From positions 1,355,501 through 1,419,500 of the forward strand of contig NC_080062.1 of assembly GCF_026212465.1 (NCBI RefSeq): a stretch of 64,000 bases of DNA, read 5' to 3'. The DNA comes from Amaranthus tricolor (lineage: Eukaryota > Streptophyta > Magnoliopsida > Caryophyllales > Amaranthaceae). A program made the translations under genes and the position numbers. Of the stretch, positions 1-11,152 are shown piece by piece. The stretch's first letter is position 1. Each line of letters starts with the position of its first letter. A model generated the notes under the pieces. The model was not told where the DNA came from. It worked only from the letters and a program-made list of their open reading frames with translations, and did no database searches.

Positions 1-359
1 AAAACAAAAAACTTTACAAACAAGATATAAACCCAGAAATCCAGGGTTCTCCCTACCAATTGCATTAGAGTGAAAGTGGGGCCTACCTTCTAGGAAGAGT
101 TTGTGCACCTCACTTTTCATGTGTACGGGAGAAGCCGGGATATCTCAAAAAAGCCACACATGACGTTACAAGAATTTGGCTTAAATAGCTACGACAACAG
201 GAACAAGCATAGCAACAAGTTAAGCAAACAAGAAAAAAGGCTCAACTACAAGTTCCTCAACCAGAGTGCAGTGGCCAAATTTGGAGATAGAGAGGCGAAT
301 CTGATTTTGGAATCAGCTTTGATGGTGTCTACTACCCTCCCTACTGTCATTACCTTCTT

Positions 360-836
360 CTAGCATACCACATCGTTTCTTACTTTCCAGATAGCATATA
401 CAAGGTTGCAGAAAATTGCAGCTATAAGTCGCGATTTTGCTTTGGGTAAACGACGTTTTCGAAGTATGTCTTTCATGTTCCCAATGTTCCATTTTACGCC
501 CATCCAATTTATAAGTGCTTTCGTGCATTGAACGTTGAAGTTGCTCTTGAAGAAGAGGTGTTCAATCGTTTCGGTTTGTGTTTCACAAATGGGGCACAAA
601 TCATCATCCACCACACCCATACTTTTAAGCCGTTGTTTTGTTTTGAGTCTTTCATGGTAGGCGAGCCAAACCACAAAGCGGCTTCTGGGAATGACAGCTC
701 GGTTCCACGCTGCAGTAGCCCAATATACTTTATCTGTGGTCCCCGTTAGATCTTTGTAGACAACATTGATGGAGTATTTCGGGTTTTCCATCCAGTCCCT
801 CAGAGTTTCCTTCACCCCACATAGCTTTTTGATCAC
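360..836 (-). pseudogene. L1 LINE zf-RVT (reverse-transcriptase zinc-binding) segment
   Basis: A 158-codon open segment. It contains the zf-RVT block typical of the C-terminal end of plant L1 ORF2: WATAAWNRAVIPRSRFVVWL, then CPIC followed by ETIEHLFF, then a closing AIWKVRNDVV. It is in a different frame from the reverse-transcriptase segments to its right, so it is a piece of a broken ORF2 and not a gene. The stop at 360-362 may be the natural ORF2 end, since such ORFs often finish shortly after this motif. Confidence 0.85.
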
Positions 837-1136
837 CTAACTTGCAGTGATGGGTGCATTAAAGAGATCCCATCTGCTACCTTTCATATACACCTCATTT
901 ACCCATTTTACCCAAAGGGAGTCCTGCATTGTGTTGATTTACCAGGCTATTTTGCCTACAGCTGCTAAGTTCCAAAGTTGCAGATTTTGAATTCTGAGCC
1001 CACCTTCCTTTTTAGGCCTGCAAACCTTCTCCCAGTTCACATTCCCTGGAGCTCTGTTGTTTGTTTCCTCGTGCTAAAGGTATGAGTGACACACAACATT
1101 GATCTTGTTTATGACTCTCTTGGGTTGAATAACGGT

Positions 1137-2507
1137 TTAGCTCCAGTAGTTAGATATGCTCATGAGAACCGAGTTGTCCAGCTGAAGTCTGGTTGTATAG
1201 GAGAGGTTCTTGGCAATCCATGAACGAATTCGACTAGTCATCTTATCCACGAGGTATTCACAATCTGCAGCTGTATACCGTTTGGAGGTGAGAGGCATAC
1301 CTAGGTATTTTACAGGTAGGCTCACAAAAGTAAAGTCTAGGGTGCTAGCTGCATGCATCCTGAAGTTATCACTGACCCCTCCGAGGTAGATACCCGATTT
1401 AAAGTAATTGGTTTCTAGGCCCGAACTTGAGGACAAGTGTGGCACCCCTTGGAAGAGGGTCTAAATTGATTGCATATCCTCTTTACAAAATAACATCAAG
1501 TTATCCGCAAACACAAGGTGGTTTAGATTCAGTTTGGAGCATCTGGGGTGGAACTTGAATTCCTCAGTTTCACCTGCTGCTTTCAGAATCCTCGAAAGGT
1601 ACTCCATGCCTATGACAAATAGTAGGGGAGACATGGGTTTACCTTGCCTAACTCCACGTTTAGCCTTGAAGGGTTCCAGGGGGTTACCATTCATGATTAA
1701 GGAGTATTGGGAGGAGGAAACACAAGTCATAACTCTCTTTACAAACCGGGTATGGAAGTTGAGAGCAATCATCATATCCTTTAGGAAGTCCCAGTTTAGC
1801 GTATCATAAGCTTTCCGAATTTCCATTTTAATGAGGCAACTAGGCATGCAGCTTCGTCTTCCATAGTGCTTTACCACGTCTTGGCACAGGAGGATATTGT
1901 TAAAAATGTTGCGACCTTCCACAAAAGCGCCTTGATTAGGGCTGATGATGGCCCCTAGGACTAGTTTGAGTCTACAACATTTGAGCTTGGTGATGCATTT
2001 GTAGATGACATTACAGCAAGAGATAGGTCGGTAGTCCCCTGGGCCTTTTGGACACTATGTCTTTGGGATTAGAGTGATTGCCATCACATTCCAAACTTTT
2101 GGGAGGACCCTAGAATCAAAGAACTCCTGGATTGCTTTGGTTACGTCCGTACCTACCACTGGTCAAAAAGCTTTGTAGAAGCCACTATTGAACCCATCTA
2201 TGCCGGGGGCTTTATCCTCATGGATGCTCCATAGTACCTTTTTGATTTCCGCCTCAGAGAATGACAAGGTCAGAAGCTTTTGTTGGGCTGTTGTGAGGAC
2301 TGGACCCTTGTGTACAATATTCATGTTGATAGGACGTCTATTTTCAATATCGTTGCATAAGAGATATGTGTAGTATTTTTGAAAAATATCTTGGATCCTA
2401 GCTTGGTCACTGATGATCTCCGAACCCATGTGAAGCACATTGATGGTGTTTGCTCTATGTATGTGCTTGATGGACTGATGAAAGAACTTGGTGTTTTCAT
2501 CTCCCAT
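1137..2507 (-). pseudogene. L1 LINE reverse transcriptase domain, broken
   Basis: Three open pieces (2507-2163, 1922-1461, 1445-1137) read as consecutive parts of an RVT_1 domain. They show FSEAEIKKVLWSIHEDKAPG and IDGFNSGFYK, then IKMEIRKAYDTLNWDFL, RGVRQGKPMSPLLFV and the active-site block FADNLMLFCK, then PVKYLGMPLTSKRY. The second aspartate of the FADD pair is Asn, which should abolish catalysis. Frame changes separate the pieces. Between 2163 and 1922 coding similarity continues, but with stops. Confidence 0.85.
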
Positions 2508-2774
2508 GGTAAGCCAGGCAATTTTGGCCTTTTGCCGTAGTGCTGAATCTCAATCCTCCTTTGCCTTCTGAATAAGATCTACCATTTTGCATTCAAGGTT
2601 AATAAGATGAACATTAGTTGGGTTAGCATGTACCTCCTCTTGGGCTTTTAGAAGGTTGTTCTTTGCTAGGATCACTGTTGTCTGCTCATGCTTCTTAAAT
2701 TTCTATCATATAGCCTAGACAAGTTTGAGTTTCTGAATGATTTCGTGACTCTTGAGGCCCTGGATTGGGGTGTT

Positions 2775-3563
2775 CTATAGGTCTTGGATTACCCCCAAGA
2801 AATCCTCTCGTTTCCCCCAATGGTTGAAGAACTTGAAAGGACGGGTCTTTCTATGCTTCTTGAAGAAGCGAACTGACATCGGTGTATGATCAAAGTCCCC
2901 CTCTGGGAGGAAAACAGCTTCAAATGTGGGGAAGGTAGTTTCCCAAGAGTGATTGCCCATAACTCGATCAATTTTGCTTAAGAGTCTCGCAGAACCCTCT
3001 TGCTTATTGGTCCAGGTGAAGAATCTCCCACTGTTCTTCAAATCATGTATCTCACAAGTCTCTATACACCTCTGTAATGGATCCAGTTCACTGCTGCGTG
3101 GTCTTTGACCTATTCTTTCATTTATATTGGCAATGTATTTGAAGTCACCCATGAGGAGCCACGAGCCTACAATGTTGTTCTTAATGCTCTCAAGCTGAGT
3201 GAAGAGGTATTCTCTCCCTTTCTTACCGCTAGCACCATAGACAAAGGAGGAAGAGAATTTATCACCATTTAAAGGGTTCACATCCACATGAATTATCTGA
3301 CTGCTGCAATGTCTGATATCCACACTTATCTCATCACTTTTCCAAGCAACTATGATGCGTCCTCCTTTATGTCAATCCAGATTATGTGTGAAGCACCAAG
3401 AGTGGCATAGTCTTTGATAAAGGGCACCTAGTCTTTGCAGCTTTACCTTGGTTTCGAGGAGGCTAAACAAGCTGATGTTGTGGTTAGAGATGACTCTCGC
3501 CACTTCTGTCTGTTTGCTTACCTTGTTTAGCCTCCTCACATTTCAAGTTAGTATGCTATTCAT
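2775..3563 (-). pseudogene. L1 LINE endonuclease (EEP) domain, broken
   Basis: Reading the complement of 3563-3320 gives an apurinic-endonuclease-like start (a short N-terminus, then NVRRLNK and FSLLETKV). It is interrupted by TGA where Trp is expected and by a second stop. The frame then stays open from 3323 to 2775 with WLLMGDFKYIANINER, FTWTNKQEG, LSKIDRVMGNHSW and a final FDHTPM. Metal-binding and catalytic motifs are altered (GDFN to GDFK). It is the N-terminal half of L1 ORF2. Confidence 0.8.
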
Positions 3564-3794
3564 TGTCATCGATGGGGTAAGCTCCCAGCGCTTTGATTGG
3601 AAGTTTCTATGAACTAGTTTCCTCCCCAATTACATCCTCTGATTTAGACACAAGGGCATCAAAGGGGTTAAGTGTTGTTACCCAGTGGTGTTGATTTTCT
3701 CTAAGACTCCTCACTCTGGGGGGGGATCTGCTAATCCTTGGATTGCTTGGTATCGTAGCCCCCTCTTGTTCCTTGATAACAGGCTTTTGTTTCA

Positions 3795-4567
3795 CTACAT
3801 ACTGTTTTCTAACCACCATCTGGTATCCATCTTTGTCTTTTCACGGTCTAGTGTCATTTTTCGGGGCCTTCTGGGTCCCTTTGTCACTCTTACACTCTTG
3901 TTCATTGTGACCCTTTTTTTACATTTGTTGCAGAGAATAGGTTTCCATTCATAGACTACTTGTTGAGTAACCAACTCATCCTTCACATTGGTGAAGTGAA
4001 TTTCCTTTGGGAAGTCATCATTGGTATTCATTTCAACTAAGACCCGGGCGAACCTTAGCCTAGCTTTCCGACGTGTGGCATTGTCCACTTTGATAACGTT
4101 TCCCACAATACCCGCTATTTTTCTAAGACTCCTTTTACTCCTATACTCCATTTTAAGCTTGGGTAGTTGGATTCAAATGGGCATGGATGATAGGCTAGTC
4201 TTGTCTGTTGACATTTCTGGAGTCCATGGTTTGATCACAAAGGGTTTATTATCGAACAAGAAGCCATTCGACTTATAAGCCTTATCTCTAGACTCAATTG
4301 GTTTCATCCTAACCATATAGACTCCTTTGTCCACTATACCTATTGTGTCTATGTCTAAGTCTTTAATTTCCAGATTCTGCGCACATAACCATCTATAACG
4401 TGTAAAGGTGGATTTGCCCCGACCACAAAACACACAACAGCTATCTCCCAATAATGAATTTCATCCTCAACATCAGATAAATCAATTTTAACAACATTGG
4501 GTTTTAAAGGTGTGATACCTTCGGTTCTTGTTGTAGGGATGTCAAGAATATTGAATTGAATGTCCAT
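3795..4567 (-). pseudogene. L1 LINE ORF1 (DUF4283/gag-like), frameshifted
   Basis: Three overlapping minus-strand frames (4567-4355, 4451-4173, 4151-3795) together resemble the DUF4283 RNA-binding ORF1 of plant L1 elements. A hydrophobic FVVGANPPLHVIDGYVRRIW block is followed by RMKPIESRDK, KPFVIKPWTPEM, then LVEMNTNDDFPKEIHF and a zinc-knuckle-like CNKCKK. At least two frameshifts separate the parts. ORF1 packages the element's RNA in intact copies; this one is dead. Confidence 0.75.
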
Positions 4568-4940
4568 TTGGTAACAAATAAATTAATGCAAAAAAGCAGT
4601 CAATTGTAATCAATCTGTATGCAATCAGACTATCTCAGCTACCAAATATAGTGCAATAAAAATCAATCAACTAAAAATATTGTCTAATTTTTGGTAATGC
4701 AATTATTCCTTTTTAAAAATGTATTAAACTTCATTTGCAGAAATTACAATATGAATAGTCTAAAATTTAATATTTTTATTAGTCTAAAATTTTATTATAA
4801 TATTAACGTATTTAAAAATTCGAGCATTACACGGGCTTTTATCTTAGTTTGAATATAAAATCATATACTAGACTTCAATTTTACATTAATCATATAAGTA
4901 ATTTAAAATTGGTTGTGTACAATTTTATTAAAAAAATATC

Positions 4941-4995
<55 letters not shown>

Positions 4996-5433
4996 CTTGT
5001 GTACACAATAAAAACATTTTCCCGGTATGTTTAATAATTAATTTGGTCATCCTCACTCTTCACTTCATTAGTAGATGCTTCTAAATTTATGTTCTTTCAC
5101 TATTCATTTATTTTTCTCAAATTTGTTATCCGTCGGTTCCTAGTTCTATTATATTTATAACTAATTGTAATATTTTTCCTCGAAATATGTATGTCACAGT
5201 CCTGCAAGAAATTTATCACAGAGTTAATATTAATTAATATATAATATATAAACTATATATATTCTTGTAAGAGACCATCTGTACATGATGTTTATATGCT
5301 AATACTTTTTAAGTTTGTATTAATTGGGATATTTAACCCATATTTAAAATGCGTCTCATGTTAAGACTGTCTTATACAAAAATTTGCGAAATTCTATTCA
5401 CATTATAATATTACTTCATTAGTTACTATGCAG
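4568..5433. other. AT-rich spacer; possible MYB intron sequence
   Basis: There is no coding signal. I specifically looked for MYB exons 1 and 2, with their spaced Trp codons, and did not find them. The segment contains an (AAT)n tract. If the MYB exon at 5434 belongs to a complete gene, this and the LINE would lie in its second intron. Confidence 0.5.
4940..4994. repeat. (AAT)n microsatellite
   Basis: About 18 uninterrupted ATA/AAT trinucleotides. A run of Ile or Asn codons in any frame through it is an artefact. Confidence 0.97.
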
Positions 5434-5848
5434 ATGGTCCTTGATAGCAGATAGACTTCCAGGAAGAACAATAAATGACATAAAAAATTACTGCAATACT
5501 CATCTCTACAAGAAGAACTTATCTTCTAATGAAGCACTTCCCACCAAAACAAACCATGGTTTCATTGTTAGTGATTGCACAAAGGACTCTAATGGGCTTG
5601 GCCCAAACAATGAAGGCCCGAATAAGAGCCCATTGATGGATGATTTGATGGAAGAAGAACTAAAACATGCAGAATGGTTGAAGAATATACTAGCAGAATT
5701 GAAAAAAGATGAAAATGAAATCGATTTTCAACTTTTTAGTGAGCCTCTTATTGGGCCGATTTTGGGGCAGGTAGAGCCCAACATAGATGATGGAATGGAC
5801 CAGTGGTTGTCAATATTAGGAGATACTAATTTTCTCATCTCTTCGTGA
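5434..5848 (+). pseudogene. R2R3-MYB transcription factor, third exon only
   Basis: The segment starts right after a 3' splice site (tatgcag at 5427-5433) with one base that completes an Arg codon. It then reads [20 protein letters not shown], the second half of a MYB R3 repeat, at the classic phase-2 R2R3 intron position. A 110-residue acidic C-terminal tail follows, ending at TGA (5846-5848). The third conserved Trp of R3 (NYWNTH) is Cys here, which should weaken the repeat's hydrophobic core. The SLIA-RLPGRT-ND-KNY pattern fits the anthocyanin/betalain-type MYBs (subgroups 5/6), but I see no clear KPRPR-type C-terminal signature. Exons 1-2 are not visible; they could lie left of the window beyond the LINE, or be lost. 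It may be a live gene with a huge intron or a fragment. Confidence 0.8.
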
Positions 5849-7313
5849 AACGACTTTAAAATAAAAATTTACATTATAAGTACAAATTATTGTATAAGAC
5901 AATCTTCTGATAAGATGTATATCATATATAGGTTGAATACTCAAACTAATGAGTATATAGACTCATGTTGTATCAATTGGCCTATTCAATCCGCTTATAA
6001 TACGCGTCTACATTAAAACCGTCTCATAAATAATTTTTTTTATTAGTTTTTTATTTGTAATGCATCGATGGAGGAATATCTTTTAGATTTAAATGGGAAC
6101 ATATGGGCATAATGGATGTGATATAATGTTTATGCCACAATTCAATCATTATAGGAGTAGAAATAGTACGTCAAAATTATATTTGTACTATCATGGATAA
6201 ATAATGCAATTGGTGATACTGAGTGCTCATGTATTACTTTATTTCAAAAAATATTTATACTATAATGATATAAAACTCTATATAATGCACAAAATTCATA
6301 GTACGAAGATATATATAAATATAATTTTTCAAACACGTAATAATAAATATACTATATACTAACAATAAAGTAATAAATAATAATTGTTAAAATACGGTGA
6401 TATTTTTATATGTGTAATAAATTTAAATAGTTTGTAAATGAGCAAAATAAATAATAGGTTGATTAATTTTATTTGCCACTTATCAATCAATAAGATCTTT
6501 CATCTAGCATGGCTCCAAAAGAATAACTCGTGTGATTTTTTATTATTAAATTGTATAATGATTAGTTGACATAGTTTCTATAACTAAATCAGTATAAATC
6601 TTAATAAATTATTGATCATGTATATATATTGAATTATATATAACTAAAATTATAAAAGTAAATATCATGAAAATATGCTATTAAACGATTTAAAGAAGAT
6701 CCTATTTAACTATATTTTTTTTTATATTAACCGCAATATATAAAATAAACTTGAGTAACGAATAGTGTTAATAACCCTAATGAAACAAGTATGATGAAAT
6801 AGTAGTTTAGTTATTTGACCAAATAACAAATCAATAGTTAACCAATAATGTTTTAAGAAAGGTCATAGTATAACCACCTAACCAATACATTTTCCGCCAA
6901 TTAGTATTAGTGCAAAAGTTTCTCACTACGAGTTAGATTTTGTACTTTATTTACAAGGACTAGGATGTGACCACAGTGGACGTTTATGTTTGCTTTATAG
7001 TACTTCAGTATTTGATGGCTATGAGACATCTTACCTTAACGGTGTTCTATTGAATTTTGGCAATTTTATTAAATAATGCTTATTTGTAGGGAATTTTTTG
7101 GCAATTAATTAATGAATTATTTTTAAGTTGTATTTTATTCTTAATCTTTATTAATAAATATATATTATAGTAATATAGGATCTTATTTGATTTTTTTCAA
7201 TACAAATATAGCCTCTGAATTTTAATAGTTGTTGCAGTTTCTGTAGTTTTACTATTCATCAACTAATCTTATTTGGTCTATATTTCTCCTTGTATAATGT
7301 AAATTGTAAAACA
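5849..7313. other. AT-rich intergenic, nothing recognised
   Basis: No open frame or repeat boundary could be supported here beyond general AT-richness. The first 150 bases may hold the 3' UTR of the MYB exon. Confidence 0.6.
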
Positions 7314-7323
7314 TAGTCAAGTG

Positions 7324-7880
7324 TAGGGGTGTGCAAAATGAGACCGGACCGGCGGTCTGAACCGGAATCAGTTGAGACCGGACCTAAATCGGACCGGACC
7401 TGTTGCATCCAGTCCAGGCTCCAGGTCTTACTTATTCATCATTCCGGGGTTTCCAGTCCGGTTCGGTCTAAACCCGGAAAAATCCGGGTTAGATCGGATG
7501 AAACCGGATGTACTTAAAAGTTATTTGAAGGGGAATAATATTTACGATTTTTATGTATATACTTATTTAAAGGGCTTTAAATATTTTATTTCTAGCACAA
7601 AATAATTTTTTAATTCAAATATTTTAATTTCATAATAATTAATTTGCTAAATTATTTTAAAAGCTTCTATTTTTTTAATTTATTTTTGGTATCAAAAATT
7701 ATTTCCGGTCTAACTAGTCTAAACCCAGACCGGACCGGGAGGAAACCGGGTTAGACCGGAAACCGGGACCGAACAGGATGGAACCGATCTGGTCTCCGGT
7801 CTTAGCATATTCGAAATTCCGGTCTTCCAGTCCAATCGGATCCAGCCGGTCCGGTTCGAGTTTGGACCGGTGAACACTCC
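7324..7880. mobile_element. Non-autonomous MULE-like element rich in CCGG
   Basis: A GC-rich island in AT-rich DNA, built from degenerate ACCGG/GACCGGACC motifs near both ends with an AT-rich centre. The ends are imperfect inverted repeats (ggggtgtgca at the left, complement of tgaacactcc at the right). The element is flanked by an exact 10-bp direct repeat, TAGTCAAGTG, at 7314-7323 and 7881-7890. A 9-11 bp duplication points to a Mutator-like transposase. There is no coding capacity; apparent ORFs here are translations of the repeat motif. Confidence 0.75.
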
Positions 7881-8620
7881 TAGTCAAGTGGGATCTTATT
7901 TGATTCGTCTTGATGCATATTTTCAAGATATTAAGTTTTTAGAATTTTTTATCATATAAAATTAAAGATATTAAAGATTAAAATCGTACATTGGATATCG
8001 TGAAAAATAAAAGTGTAACAACCATTAAAAACCAGGAAACATATTAATATCAAATTTTTACTATTTTTAATCATACACAATTAGAAATATTGATGATAGA
8101 ATTATTGCATTTGCAAATGTACCCAACCAATGGAATTGTTAAAGTGAATAGAAAGGAGTATTATTTTTCTTGATTTATTTCATTCCATTATTTAATTATA
8201 TACTACTACCTATGTTCTATAATATTCGCTACATTCCAAAAGTAATACTATTCATTTTCAATCTTGTTTTGATAATTTCAACTCATGCATAAAAAATAAT
8301 ATAGTCATATGAGATTTTATTTTATTTTTCTTAAAACCTAATTTTAATATGTAATTTTTTATAATTTTTTATTTACTCTAAATAAAAATATTTAATATTA
8401 AAATATATATTAAATTACATATAAGAAAAATATAGCAAATAATGACTAACGGAGAAAATATTAATTGTTCTGTTCTTAGAGTTTGGCCTTATAAATGTTT
8501 TTTTGTGAGATATTCTTTTAAGAAAGTGTGAGACACATGTATGTTGACATCCATGGAAATAACCAAGTAGGGATGAAATTCCAAGAAAATCCAACTTTAC
8601 TGGACGGTATCGATTCTAGG

Positions 8621-9276
8621 TAGGGATGGCAACGGGTCGAATTTAGATCGGGTCCAGGTGGACTCGGATCTAGATCCGTTTTCAAGAATAGGATCCAGAT
8701 TCGGATTCGGATCTGCGGGTCCAGTTTTGCAAGACTCAAATTCAAATCCGTGGATACTGCGGATTCAATACCGGATCCGGTCCAAAACGAGTCTGACTTG
8801 TTTTTGCTTTTTTTTTTTTTGTATTTTAAAATTGTGTTGAGATTGCAAATTTGCAATAAAGCTATATTTATAGACTAATCATAATAAATTATTATCATTA
8901 GTCTATAAATATAGCTTTATTGCAAATTAGAATTAGAAAATTAGAATTAGAATTAGAATTAGAAAATATAGCAAGTGCACTTGATTCGCGAGTGCCTGGG
9001 CTTACAGGGGGAGTACTGGGGTATGAGGGGGAAAATTAAAATTAGAAAATTATATATATTAAATAAAATTAATAAATAAAAAAATAAAACGGGTCCTCCA
9101 AATCCGCGGGTCCGGGTCTGGGTATTTTTCTTAGATCCGGATTCGAGCCCGTGATATTTAAACGGACTCGGATCCGACCCAGATCCGCCAGGTCCAATTT
9201 TTAAGGATCCAGATCCGTGAAAAACAGATACGGATCCGCGAATTCGGATCGGGTCCAATACCCATTGCCATCCCTA
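8621..9276. mobile_element. Non-autonomous MULE-like element with GGATCCGGATC-rich arms
   Basis: The terminal inverted repeats are 17 bp with one mismatch: TAGGGATGGCAACGGGT at the left and the complement of acccattgccatcccta at 9260-9276. The flanking direct repeat is GATTCTAGG (8612-8620) and GATTTCTAGG (9278-9287), which differ by one inserted T. Arms are dense in degenerate GGATCCGGATTCGG motifs. The middle holds a separate 79-bp palindrome and a short GAATTA tandem array (8928-8965). No protein is encoded. Confidence 0.8.
8849..8927. repeat. 79-bp near-perfect palindrome
   Basis: Two 39-base arms around a single central A at 8888, with one mismatch. The arms read ATTTGCAATAAAGC..., through ...ATAGACTAAT..., and back. 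The transcript or single strand would form a very stable hairpin. It sits at the centre of the MULE-like element. Confidence 0.93.
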
Positions 9277-9287
9277 AGATTTCTAGG

Positions 9288-11151
9288 CACATTATTAAGA
9301 ATAGAGACACATGTGACAATTGACATGACCTACTTTAAACTCTTTCCTTTTCCTTGATGAAATTCTCATTTATTATTTTGGGTATTTTATAAAGAATTCT
9401 TCTATTTATATTATAAATTTAAACAAAAATGACTTTGTTTATCTTCATTTTAATATATTTTAATAAGTTCATGGTCCTCGCTTATCTTTCATTAATTTCA
9501 ATTTAACATTTTTATATTACTTATGATCCACACATGTTTTTCACTAACTTTATCAAAATATTTTTTTATTAGTTTTGGTCTCTATATTTTTTCCACTAAC
9601 TTTTAATATTTTGTATGCTAATGTTTCCCACTTTTCTTCCATTAAATTTATTATTAAATAAAATAATCTATTTACTATATAAAAAATTCTATTTTTCTTA
9701 ATCCACACGAACATTCTTTATGGAAACTTCATTAAAAAACGAATAGAGTAATAAAGCTATATATAAACTATTTTTTTTAGAAAAAAAAAAAAAGCTACAT
9801 ACAAACTACAAATTTCTGTGAATTGAGAATGACTTATCAGGGATTTCGATGATAACCCCATTAGTTGATCACTAAATAAGAGAGAAAATAATAATTACTT
9901 ACGTGTTATTTTACTTGTATCTAAATATTTTTTACTTATTAAATGTGTTTGTCGAACTTTATATATCATCATCAGCATCATCATCATATTCAGTGTATTC
10001 CGCTCATAGGAACCTATGAGTAGGGTCTGGGGAGAGATGGAAGATGACAACCTATACCAATAAAGAAGGATGTCAAAATTTTTATCTATGAAGAGTTATA
10101 TATAATTTAAAATTATAGAAATTTTTTTTAATATTATAAAATTATGCGATGAGACAAATGAAATTAGATCTCACATGATTATGTTTCTTTTCTCGTATAA
10201 TAATTGTAATATGTCAAATATCATAGAATGAACAATATAAAACCAAGTTTAATTGCAAGTAAAAAATGGAGAAAGTACCAAAAGTGGGGATATCATATTC
10301 AAAAATTTAAAATACGAAAAAATTTTAAAAGAAACTAAAATAAAAAAGAAATTAGACTAATTGAGTGGAACAAAGTTTCAATGGAATACAACTCTTTTTA
10401 GGGTGACAAAAAAAATATGGCACAAATGTACTACTTTTTCGTTTTATTTTACCTGCTACACATAAATTTTACATAATAATTAAAAATTTAGTATATTTGT
10501 GTTAAAAGTGACATTACAAACTTGAAAGAGATATGTGTTAAGTTAATTAATTAAGTATGGGGTGATGAAAAAATTAAAGACATTATAGACGTTTACATGA
10601 TTAATTTTGACCAAAAATAATAATATAACAAGTAATTTATAATAAAAATATAGCAAGTTTAGTGAAATGAATAAAGTTTATTATTATTACTTCTTTAGTT
10701 TTTTTTATTTGTCCACTTTAAGTTTGTCCACTTTAAGAGAGAAATTTCAATTCGATTTTTGAAGTATATACTGAAAATAAAATATATTCATATGAGATCT
10801 TGTTAGATTCGTCTTGATGTAAAATTTTTTAATATATAATTTTTATAATTTTTTATGATGCGTACTTAGAGATATTAAGCCTTAAAATTTACTTAAAAAA
10901 ATGCATACAAACAATAAAATGCACAAATAAACAACAAAAACAAAAAATGTCGCCTAAAATACAAACATGCATGTTCTACAACCAACACATCTACTTCATA
11001 TGAGTACACGTGTGTCCCCTTGCCATACAATTGTGGTGTGACCCATAGACTACATGATTGACAACCTCAATCCAATGGGCGAAATTTGCTAAGTTGTGAG
11101 GCATACTTTTTTTCCTTTTTTTGCATTTGATTTTAATTCTTAAATCCTTAC
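9288..11151. other. AT-rich intergenic with one RTE LINE tail
   Basis: Apart from the RTE fragment at 9961-10065 and a MITE-like interior motif near 10785-10830 (ATCTTGTTAGATTCGTCTTG), I see nothing coding or bounded. Confidence 0.55.
9961..10065 (-). mobile_element. RTE-type LINE, 3'-terminal fragment
   Basis: On the minus strand this reads a CTCCCCAGACCCTACTCAT-like block, then gcggaatacactgaatatgatgatgatgctgatgatg. This matches the 3' end of the better preserved RTE copy at 58377-58925, including its terminal (ATG)n tail. It is severely 5'-truncated, as is usual for LINEs. Confidence 0.65.
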
Positions 11152-11152
11152 T

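Larger units (their letters stand above)
1..4567 (-). mobile_element. Degenerate L1-type LINE retrotransposon (3' end at or beyond left edge)
   Basis: This is a non-LTR retrotransposon read right to left, broken by many stops and frameshifts. In element order it shows: a DUF4283/gag-like ORF1 (about 4567-3795, in at least three frames) beginning at the ATG complementary to 4565-4567; an endonuclease domain (about 3563-2775) with an altered GDFN motif (GDFK) and SDHTP seen as FDHTP; a reverse transcriptase (about 2507-1137) with RGVRQG and LGMPL; and a zf-RVT zinc-binding region (836-360) with CPIC...HLFF. The usual catalytic FADD is FADN, and a conserved Trp near the endonuclease start reads TGA. 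The element cannot encode active protein. Positions 1-359 would be its 3' UTR. No poly-A tail is visible, so the 3' terminus probably lies outside the window. It lies antisense upstream of the MYB exon at 5434, possibly within that gene's second intron. Confidence 0.9.

Noticed and set aside
103..363. 86-codon plus-strand ORF at the left edge
   Set aside because: It lies over the 3' UTR of the minus-strand L1 element, has no recognisable motif, and no splice or promoter context.
7329..9258. Arg/Pro/Ser-rich ORFs around 7.3-9.2 kb
   Set aside because: They are readings of degenerate CCGG and GGATCC motif arrays in the MULE-like elements, open on both strands because of the motif period.
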